Made by a program: the position numbers and the translations under genes. Source: Planctomycetota bacterium (GTDB lineage Bacteria > Planctomycetota > Phycisphaerae > SM23-33). From it: DNA of 32,545 nucleotides. The notes beneath the pieces were generated by a model. The model made no database searches, was not told the DNA's origin, and saw only the letters and a program-made list of their open reading frames with translations. The stretch's first letter is position 1; each line of letters opens with the position of its first letter. The DNA lies in NCBI GenBank assembly GCA_026693065.1, contig JAPLNA010000122.1, forward strand, positions 1 through 32,545. The letters run 5' to 3'. Shown here in pieces: positions 1-6,789 of the stretch.

Positions 1-1002
<1,002 letters not shown>

Positions 1003-1090
1003 TTACCACGTTCGCCCCGACATGAGACGAAACAGAACCCCGTCGCCGGTCCGCCTCCTCTGTTCAGGCGACGGGACGCGGGCGTTCTGC

Positions 1091-1105
1091 AGGATACGGT
1101 ATCCT
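1091..1105. promoter_or_regulatory. Perfect 7+1+7 palindrome, possible operator
   Basis: AGGATAC-G-GTATCCT is a perfect inverted repeat with a one-base centre in the gap between the divergent gdhA and LysR-type genes. LysR-type proteins usually bind dyads in such shared promoters, so an operator is plausible, but the spacing does not fit the classic T-N11-A box and the binding protein is unknown. Confidence 0.35.
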
Positions 1106-1178
1106 CCCGTCGGCGGCGGAGGAAATGGAATCGATGCACGCCGGCTAATAGGGCAATCAAGATAGACTTATTGCGTCC

Positions 1179-1207
1179 TTGCCCCGAGGACCCGGGAACG
1201 ATAGGAT
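1179..1207 (+). promoter_or_regulatory. Candidate promoter of the LysR-type gene
   Basis: TTGCCC (1179-1184) and TAGGAT (1202-1207) are separated by 17 bases; each matches the sigma-70 hexamer at 4 of 6 positions. The predicted start near 1214 falls on the inverted repeats at 1214-1236, giving a leader of about 45 bases. Moderate support only. Confidence 0.3.
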
Positions 1208-1213
1208 GGGGAG

Positions 1214-1236
1214 GTCGGGCGTGCCCGACACGCCCG
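1214..1236. promoter_or_regulatory. Two overlapping, mutually exclusive inverted repeats upstream of the LysR-type gene
   Basis: GTCGGGC (1214-1220) pairs with GCCCGAC (1223-1229), and CGGGCGTG (1216-1223) pairs with CACGCCCG (1229-1236). Both are perfect and share bases, so only one can form at a time. The site lies 23 bases before the start codon at 1259. It may be an autoregulatory operator or a leader hairpin; the sequence does not decide. Confidence 0.35.
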
Positions 1237-1258
1237 GCCCGATACCTGTAGCGAGTCT

Positions 1259-2143
1259 ATGAATATACGTACATTGAAGGTCTTCTGTGACGTCGTCGAT
1301 ACCGGCAGCTTTTCCATTGCCGCCCGGCTCAACGGCATTTCGCAGTCGGCCGTCTCGCAGCAATTGGCGGCCCTGGAAAGCCAGTTCGGCACCCAACTGC
1401 TTTCCCGGGGCGGGATCGCCGCCGCCACCGATGCCGGCGCCGTTTTCCACAGAGGCGCCAAGGACATTCTGCTCCGCTACGGCCTGCTGTCCGAGGAGAT
1501 CCTCGCCGCCATCGAGACCGTCGGGGGCACGCTCCGCGTCGGCACGATTTACTCCGTCGGCTTCTACCTGCTCGACCCCTACGTCCGCGCCTTCCTCAAG
1601 GCGCATCCCGACGTCCACCTCCAGGTCGAGTACGCCCAGTGGAGCCGCATCCAAGCCGCCATCATCAGCGGCGAAATGGACCTCGGCGTCGTCGCCTATC
1701 CCGAGAAACATCGCTCCATCGAGATCATCTCGCTGGCGAAGGAAGAACTGGTGGCCGTCTTCTCGCCCAACCACCCCCTCGCCGGGCACCGATTCCTCGA
1801 TCCCAAGGCCCTCCGGGGACAACGGTTCGTCGCGTTCGCCGCCGGAATCCCCAGCCGCACCGGCATCGACAAACTCCTGCAGTCTGTTCGCGTCAAGGTT
1901 GACATCGTCATCGAGTTCGACAACATCGAAACCCTCAAGCGGGCCGTGGAAGTCGACTCCGGACTGAGCATCCTGCCTCGAGGCAACGTCGAGGAGGCCG
2001 TCGCCGACGGGCGGCTGGCCTGCGCCAAGATCCTCTCGCCTCGCCCCTGGACCCGCCAGATCGGCATTATCCGCCGACGCGGCCAGGCCCCCTCCAAAGC
2101 TGAAAAGATGTTCCTGGGCCTACTCCGCACCGAACCCAAGTAA
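1259..2143 (+). CDS. LysR-family transcriptional regulator
   Basis: This 294-residue protein has the family's normal length. Residues 1-60 form the winged helix-turn-helix (LKVFCDVVDTGSFSIAARLN, then SQSAVSQQLAALE), followed by the linker helix and a two-lobed periplasmic-binding-protein-like effector domain from about residue 90 (GGTLRVGTIYSVGFYLL, GEMDLGVVAYP). It is transcribed divergently from gdhA across a 298-base gap with several palindromes, the usual layout for a LysR regulator and a target. The downstream operon contains glutamate-synthase-like genes, so a role in nitrogen or redox control is possible, but the effector cannot be read from the sequence. The ATG at 1259 is preceded only by a weak purine stretch. 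No terminator is evident before the next promoter. Confidence 0.9.
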   Translation: MNIRTLKVFCDVVDTGSFSIAARLNGISQSAVSQQLAALESQFGTQLLSRGGIAAATDAGAVFHRGAKDILLRYGLLSEEILAAIETVGGTLRVGTIYSVGFYLLDPYVRAFLKAHPDVHLQVEYAQWSRIQAAIISGEMDLGVVAYPEKHRSIEIISLAKEELVAVFSPNHPLAGHRFLDPKALRGQRFVAFAAGIPSRTGIDKLLQSVRVKVDIVIEFDNIETLKRAVEVDSGLSILPRGNVEEAVADGRLACAKILSPRPWTRQIGIIRRRGQAPSKAEKMFLGLLRTEPK

Positions 2144-2295
2144 CCCCCGCGTCCCGTCGCTCAAGCCGATCGCCTACGTCATTCAGATCCCCTTGCGCAT
2201 CTCGTTGACCGTCCGAATCTTGGAAAACGACGTCTGCCGGCAAACAGTCTAGCTTATATGAAGGACAATAATGTAAGGAACACAGCCTTTTCTGC

Positions 2296-2324
2296 TTCAA
2301 ATCACTCGCCCTTCCGGATATAAT
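2296..2324 (+). promoter_or_regulatory. Sigma-70-like promoter of the hdr/met/glt operon
   Basis: TTCAAA (2296-2301) lies 17 bases from a perfect TATAAT (2319-2324), in an AT-rich patch that stands out from its surroundings. Transcription would begin near 2331, about 75 bases before the first start codon (2406). It is the only good promoter seen ahead of the forward operon. The rest of the 262-base gap from 2144 shows no gene. Confidence 0.6.
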
Positions 2325-2325
2325 A

Positions 2326-2364
2326 GGCTGCTGCTTGGCCCCACCCGGTGGCGGCATAGCAGCC
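2326..2364 (+). promoter_or_regulatory. Leader hairpin in the 5' untranslated region of the operon
   Basis: GGCTGCT (2326-2332) pairs perfectly with AGCAGCC (2358-2364), and inside it CCACC (2341-2345) pairs with GGTGG (2347-2351) around one C. The outer arm begins at the predicted transcription start, so the stem would form at the very 5' end of the message, where it could stabilise the RNA or act in control. It does not match a riboswitch class I recognise. Confidence 0.35.
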
Positions 2365-2405
2365 ACGAGCAGTCGGCGTTGACTCCTTTGGGACGGTGAA
2401 GCCGT

Positions 2406-2843
2406 ATGACCGAGTCGCATCCGGACGTCGTAGTATACGTTTGTCACAACTGCATCCCCCCCGGGGCGCGGCTGCCCCGCCAGTGGGACCAGGACGGCTC
2501 TCACGTGGTCGTCCGCCAGGCCCCCTGCACCGGCAAGATCGACGCCCAGTACCTCTTCCGTGGGCTGGAGAGCGGGCTGGACGGGGTGTGCATCGTCGCC
2601 TGCCCCAAGGGCGACTGCCATCTGACCCAGGGCAACTACCGCGCGGAGATGCGAGTCCGCACCGGACGGAAGCTGCTGAGCGAGATCGGCATGGAGCCCG
2701 AACGACTGGCCCTGATCCACGTGGCCAGCACCGACAAGCCCGAGAGCCTCGAGCCGCTGGTTCGCCAGGCCGTCGCGGGCATCTGCCGCACGGGCCCCAG
2801 CCCGATCCGTTTGGCCGCCGCGCCGGCCGCCAAGGTTGTTTGA
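2406..2843 (+). CDS. mvhD: MvhD-family [2Fe-2S] electron-transfer subunit, copy 1
   Basis: This 145-residue protein belongs to the MvhD/FlpD family (hydrogenase iron-sulfur subunit), which carries electrons between HdrA and a partner enzyme through a [2Fe-2S] cluster. The conserved cysteines are visible: VCHNC (C13, C16), PCTGK (C41), and CIVACPKGDCH (C62, C66, C71), followed by the typical GNYRAEMRVRTGRKLL helix and the MEPERL segment. Start ATG 2406 follows GGTGA (2395-2399). It opens the operon, 64 bases ahead of metF, matching the known partnership of MvhD with MetF/MetV and HdrABC in acetogens such as Moorella. The first cysteine region lacks the CxYCAYxxADLAG form of the second copy at 17106, so the two copies probably contact different partners. 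No hydrogenase genes occur in the window. Confidence 0.85.
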   Translation: MTESHPDVVVYVCHNCIPPGARLPRQWDQDGSHVVVRQAPCTGKIDAQYLFRGLESGLDGVCIVACPKGDCHLTQGNYRAEMRVRTGRKLLSEIGMEPERLALIHVASTDKPESLEPLVRQAVAGICRTGPSPIRLAAAPAAKVV

Positions 2844-2855
2844 CATTCACGCGCG

Positions 2856-2892
2856 GGAGGAAACCCCGACCGGCGGCGAGAGGGCCGCCTCC
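2856..2892 (+). other. Intercistronic hairpin between mvhD and metF
   Basis: The 64-base gap contains GGCGGC (2872-2877) pairing with GCCGCC (2884-2889). An alternative outer pairing joins GGAGG (2856-2860) to CCTCC (2888-2892). It could tune metF translation or mRNA processing; this is a structural observation only. Confidence 0.25.
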
Positions 2893-2907
2893 ATCAGGTT
2901 CCCGAGA

Positions 2908-3828
2908 ATGACGACACAGACAGACAAGACGGCGCTGCAAAAGCGAATCGAGTCCGGCAAGAGCGTGGTGCTGGCGCAGGTGGCCCCGCCCGCCGGCGGG
3001 GCAGGCGAGGCGGTCCGCCAGACCGCCCGCAAGTTCGCCGGCAAGGTCCACGCCCTCGGGCTCACCGACAACAGCCGCCAGGTGCGGATGTCGGCGATGG
3101 CGGCGGCTTCCCTGGTCGCCGCCGAGGGCGTCGAACCCCTCTGGCACCTGGTCACTCGCGACCGCAATCGCATCGCCCTGGTCTCCGACGCCCTGGGCGC
3201 CCAGGGGCTGGGTGTCCGCAACGTGCTGTGCACCTCGGGCACGCACCAGACGTTGGGGGCCTTCCGCGCCGCCCGCAACGTCTTCGATATCGACTCGACG
3301 CAGTTGATCCGCCTGCTGGCCAACCTGCCGGCCGACGGCCAGGCCGTCGGGGCGCGGGGGTTTGACTCCGTCGCCCCCTTCTGCCTGGGCGGCGTGGCCA
3401 GCCCGTGTGCCGACCCGCTGGAGTTGCAGGTGCTGCGGCTGTGCAAGAAGCTCACGGCCGGGGCGACCTTCCTGGTCACCGCGCCGATCTTCGACCTGGA
3501 CCGCTTCGGGGCCTGGTGGCGCGAGGTCACCCGCGCGGGGCTGCACGAGAAGGCGGCCATCATCGCCGGCGTCCGCGTGCTGACGACCTCCGACGCGGCC
3601 CGGGCGTACGCCCAGCAGAGGCCCGACCCGATGATTCCGGCCGCCGTTCTGGAGCGCGTAACGAGCGCCCCGGCCGCCGGGGGGCGAAAGGCGGGCATCG
3701 AGCTGGCCTGCCAGACGATCGAGAAACTCCGGGGGATGTCCGGGCTGCGCGGTTTCGACGTCTGCGGCGACGGCGACGAGGAAGCGGCCCTGGAAGTCAT
3801 CGCCGCGTCGGGATTGAGGATCGAGTAG
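2908..3828 (+). CDS. metF: Methylenetetrahydrofolate reductase, MetF-type catalytic subunit with an unusual glutamine at the catalytic acid position
   Basis: A 306-residue TIM-barrel protein of the MetF family (FAD enzyme reducing 5,10-methylene- to 5-methyl-tetrahydrofolate). Landmarks are GLTDNSRQVRMS, RDRNRIALVSDALGAQGLGVRNVL (split over two strands), FDIDSTQLIRLL, and LDRFGAWWREV with the barrel's last strand AAIIAGV. The ATG at 2908 gives an N-terminus of normal family length; a TTG at 2836 overlapping mvhD is less likely. In E. coli MetF the catalytic acid is Glu28 in the motif FEFFPP; here the aligned stretch reads LAQVAPP, so the position is Gln24. The protein may work with the MetV subunit encoded at the operon's far end (17585) and MvhD/HdrA, as in Moorella MetFV-HdrABC-MvhD. 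It may instead bind folate without normal reduction. Family identity is firm, activity is not. Confidence 0.88.
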   Translation: MTTQTDKTALQKRIESGKSVVLAQVAPPAGGAGEAVRQTARKFAGKVHALGLTDNSRQVRMSAMAAASLVAAEGVEPLWHLVTRDRNRIALVSDALGAQGLGVRNVLCTSGTHQTLGAFRAARNVFDIDSTQLIRLLANLPADGQAVGARGFDSVAPFCLGGVASPCADPLELQVLRLCKKLTAGATFLVTAPIFDLDRFGAWWREVTRAGLHEKAAIIAGVRVLTTSDAARAYAQQRPDPMIPAAVLERVTSAPAAGGRKAGIELACQTIEKLRGMSGLRGFDVCGDGDEEAALEVIAASGLRIE

Positions 3829-3830
3829 CC

Positions 3831-5228
3831 GTGGCCTCCAAGTATCATATTCATACGGAGCCCGCCCCGCCCCGCTTCCGACCGATCGGCAAGTTGGGCA
3901 TTGTGGAGTGGCGCGAGGACTGCTCCAGTTGCCACAACTGCGTCAAGCGGGCCTGCGTGTACGGCCTGTTCCGGGACGAGGCCGACGCCCTCCACGAAAC
4001 CCACGACTTCCTGGACTACATTTACCAGTGCAAGGGCTGCCTCAGTTGCGTGCAGAATTGTACCAAGGGCATCCTGACGCGAGTGGTCAACCCCGAGTAC
4101 AAACGGCTGGGCGACGCCTACTTCACCCCCGACATCGTCGCGGTCACCTGGTTCCAGAGCGAGACGGGCAAGATCCCGGTCTCGGGCGGCGGATACAACG
4201 GCCCCTTCAGCGGGGCCGGGTTTGACTCCATGTGGACCGACATGTCCGAAATTGTCCGCCCCACGCGGGACGGCATTCACGGGCGCGAATACATTAGCAC
4301 GTCGGTCAACATCGGGCGCAAGGAACGCCACCTGGCCTTCAAGGACGGCCAGCCCGTGCCTCCCCCACCGCTGCTGGAAATCCCCATGCCGGTGATCTTC
4401 GACGTGATTCCGTCGCGGTGGCGCCGCGGGCCCATCGTCGCCGCCGTCGCCAAGGCGGCCGCTCAGACAGGCCTGCTGACCGTCGTCGACGCCGACGACA
4501 TTCCGGCCTCCCCGGGCCGATCGAACGCCAACATGCTGCCCCAACTGGCTCGGGCCGCCCAGGGCGACGCTTTCGCCGCCGCGCCCGTCGTCATGCTGCC
4601 CGACGGCGAGGATGTCTTCGAGGCCCACCGGGCATTGAAGGCCCGGTCGCCCAACCGCATCGTCGTCGTCCGCACCCGCGCCAACCCGCGGGCCGCCGAC
4701 CGCATCAGTCGCTTCGCCGCCGAAGGCGTCGAGGCCATCTGCCTGACCTTCGACCCCCACGGGCGCGAAGACGCCCCGGCGAACCCCCGCCACGTGCGGG
4801 ACGTCCTGCGGGAGGTCCACCGCCGCCTCATCAAGGACGGCACGAGGGACCAGGTGACGCTGATCTCCTCGGGCGGCATCGCGCTGGCCGAGCACGTCAC
4901 CAAGGCCCTGCTGTGCGGGGCCGACCTGGTTGCCATCGATGTGCCGTTGCTGCTGGCGATGGAATGCCGCCTGTGCAAGGAGTGCGGCCCGGGGCGCCCC
5001 TGCCCCATCGCCCTGGAAAACATCGACCTGGACTACGCCGCCCGCCGCGTCGTCAACCTGGTCGGCGCCTGGCACCAGCAGCTCATCGAGATGATGGGGG
5101 CCATGGGCATGCGGGAGGCCCGACGCCTCCGCGGCGAGGTCGGGCGGTGTATGTTTTACGAAGATCTCGAACGCGACACCTTCGGCCGCCTCTTCGGCCA
5201 ACGCAAGGCCGACCGGCCCGCCCTGTAA
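3831..5228 (+). CDS. Degenerate GltB2-like protein with N-terminal ferredoxin domain
   Basis: The GTG start at 3831 is supported by AGGA (3817-3820) and gives 465 residues. Residues 31-42 (CSSCHNCVKRAC) and 67-77 (CKGCLSCVQNC) are two four-cysteine [4Fe-4S] motifs. The rest follows the FMN-binding domain of glutamate synthase (GltB2): the C-terminus keeps LISSGGIALAEHVTKALLCGADLVAID, a cysteine cluster CRLCKECGPGRPC near residue 379, and the ENIDLDYAARRVVNLVGAW tail. It lacks the GGGMSFGS and GGSYGGTGAAP motifs seen in its neighbour at 5239, which form much of the FMN and substrate site. I infer a non-catalytic or electron-relay partner that pairs with the intact GltB2 next door. It is 2 bases after metF and 10 before the intact copy, so co-translation is likely. 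Confidence 0.75.
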   Translation: MASKYHIHTEPAPPRFRPIGKLGIVEWREDCSSCHNCVKRACVYGLFRDEADALHETHDFLDYIYQCKGCLSCVQNCTKGILTRVVNPEYKRLGDAYFTPDIVAVTWFQSETGKIPVSGGGYNGPFSGAGFDSMWTDMSEIVRPTRDGIHGREYISTSVNIGRKERHLAFKDGQPVPPPPLLEIPMPVIFDVIPSRWRRGPIVAAVAKAAAQTGLLTVVDADDIPASPGRSNANMLPQLARAAQGDAFAAAPVVMLPDGEDVFEAHRALKARSPNRIVVVRTRANPRAADRISRFAAEGVEAICLTFDPHGREDAPANPRHVRDVLREVHRRLIKDGTRDQVTLISSGGIALAEHVTKALLCGADLVAIDVPLLLAMECRLCKECGPGRPCPIALENIDLDYAARRVVNLVGAWHQQLIEMMGAMGMREARRLRGEVGRCMFYEDLERDTFGRLFGQRKADRPAL

Positions 5229-5238
5229 GGTTATCCGC

Positions 5239-6789
5239 ATGACTATCGCCCCCAATACAACCAGCCCTCAGTCGCCGGAGGATTTCGTCGCCGAGCCGGG
5301 CTTTGCGGCCGTCTCGCGGGAGACCCGCGTCGCGCCGCCTCGGTATCGCAACGAGATCGGCAAGTTCGTCGTCCCCCGCCCGGACGCCTGCGGCCAGTGC
5401 GGGCGGTGCGGCGCCCACGGCGTCCACGTGCGCCCCTGGCGGTACAACCTGATCATCCGCCCCTTCGAGTACCGCTGCATCGGCCCGGACTGCAAGACGA
5501 GCGGCCGGTATTGCGTCGGCGCCTGCCCGAACAAGGCCCTCTCGGTCACGCTCAATCCGGTCTTCGAGACCATCGGCGACTTCCGCTGGACGCCCGATCT
5601 GATCGTCTCGACCTGGAAGATGGCCGAAACGGGCCAGTTGCCCCCCTCGTTCCTCGAGAGCGAGACGGGCAACTCCGGCGGCGGGTTCGATCGCCTGCGG
5701 TTCCGCTTCCCCGCCGCCCCGCCCAAGGACCTGCGGCGGGAGGATATCTCCACCAAGCTGCTCCTCAACCGCCGCGACGACGGACGCGAGAAGGTCACCA
5801 TCGACGTGCCCTGGTACGGCGGGGGAATGAGCTTCGGCTCGACCAACATTCACGCCCTGCTGGCGAAGGTGCGGGCGGGCAAGGCCTGGAACACCTTCAG
5901 TTGCACCGGCGAGGGCGGATACCCCCAGCGGTTCATCCCCTACGCCGACCACATGATCGTCCAGGTGGCCACCGGGCTCTTCGGCGTCCGCGAGGAAACC
6001 ATCCAGCGGGCGAAGATCGTCGAGTTCAAGTACGCCCAGGGCGCCAAGCCCGGCCTGGGCGGGCACCTGCTGGGCAGCAAGAACACCCCCTCCGTCGCGG
6101 CGATGCGAGAGACCGTGCCGGGCGTGTCGCTGTTCAGCCCGTTCCCGTTCCACAGCGTCTACTCCGTCGAAGACCACAAGAAGCACCTCGACTGGATCGC
6201 CCACGTGAACCCGCGCGCCCTGCTTTCGGCGAAGGTCTCCACCCCGACCGACGTGGACATGGTCGCCGTCGGGGCCTACTACGCCGGGGCCCACATCGTG
6301 CACACCGACGGCAGTTACGGCGGCACGGGGGCCGCTCCCAACGTGGCCAAAAAGAACATCGCCATGCCCATCGAGTACGGCATCGGCAAGGTGCACCAGT
6401 TCCTCGTCAACGAGGGCGTCCGAGACAAGGTCACGCTGATCGCCTCGGGCGGCGTGCGAACGCCGGCCGACATCGCCAAGGCCATCGCCTTGGGCGCCGA
6501 CGGCATCGTCACGGGCACGGCCGAGCTGGTCGCCATCGGCTGCATCCGCTGCACCGCCTGCGAGAGCGGGCGGGGCTGTGCCCGCGGCATCGCCACGACG
6601 GACACGGAACTGCTGGAGTTGGTCACCATCGACTGGGCGACCCAGCGGCTGGTGAACCTGTACAGCGCCTGGCGCGAGGGGCTGATCGACATCCTGTACC
6701 GCCTCGGGCTGGACTCGGTGTCGGCCCTGCGCGGGCGGACGGACCTGTTGATGCACCTGGATTACGAAGGTTCAGACGGAGCGGCCTGA
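5239..6789 (+). CDS. gltB: GltB2-type glutamate synthase FMN domain protein with N-terminal iron-sulfur domain
   Basis: This 516-residue protein matches the stand-alone FMN/2-oxoglutarate domain of archaeal-type glutamate synthase. The N-terminus carries CGQCGRC (C51, C54, C57) and C80, C85, C92, C96, enough for iron-sulfur binding of ferredoxin type. The catalytic domain shows GGGMSFGSTN near residue 194, GGSYGGTGAAPNVAKKN near 358, LIASGGVRTPADIAKAIALGAD, and the cluster CIRCTACESGRGC near 435 that corresponds to the glutamate-synthase [3Fe-4S] site. It would reduce the imine from 2-oxoglutarate and ammonia to glutamate, with ammonia from the amidotransferase encoded by the next gene. No GltD-type NADPH subunit is present, so electrons may come through its ferredoxin domain from Hdr/NuoF. 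N-methylglutamate synthase and related three-part enzymes share this domain and cannot be excluded. The stop overlaps the next start as ATGA. Confidence 0.85.
   Translation: MTIAPNTTSPQSPEDFVAEPGFAAVSRETRVAPPRYRNEIGKFVVPRPDACGQCGRCGAHGVHVRPWRYNLIIRPFEYRCIGPDCKTSGRYCVGACPNKALSVTLNPVFETIGDFRWTPDLIVSTWKMAETGQLPPSFLESETGNSGGGFDRLRFRFPAAPPKDLRREDISTKLLLNRRDDGREKVTIDVPWYGGGMSFGSTNIHALLAKVRAGKAWNTFSCTGEGGYPQRFIPYADHMIVQVATGLFGVREETIQRAKIVEFKYAQGAKPGLGGHLLGSKNTPSVAAMRETVPGVSLFSPFPFHSVYSVEDHKKHLDWIAHVNPRALLSAKVSTPTDVDMVAVGAYYAGAHIVHTDGSYGGTGAAPNVAKKNIAMPIEYGIGKVHQFLVNEGVRDKVTLIASGGVRTPADIAKAIALGADGIVTGTAELVAIGCIRCTACESGRGCARGIATTDTELLELVTIDWATQRLVNLYSAWREGLIDILYRLGLDSVSALRGRTDLLMHLDYEGSDGAA

Noticed and set aside
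2170-2240. A short reverse reading frame ending TVNEMRKGI before a stop
   Set aside because: Only about 18 codons remain between an in-frame TAG and TGA. It could be a gene remnant, but it cannot be supported.
2326-2405. A tetrahydrofolate, cobalamin or glutamine riboswitch in the operon leader
   Set aside because: The leader is only about 75 bases and lacks the conserved sequence blocks of these classes that I know; only a simple nested hairpin is visible.
2836-2908. A TTG start at 2836 for metF
   Set aside because: It overlaps the mvhD stop and adds 24 residues not expected in the family. ATG 2908 gives the normal N-terminus.
2847-5255. A reverse-strand open frame of about 800 codons over metF and the degenerate GltB2 gene
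   Set aside because: Antisense shadow of genes with clear family motifs; it has no recognisable motifs.
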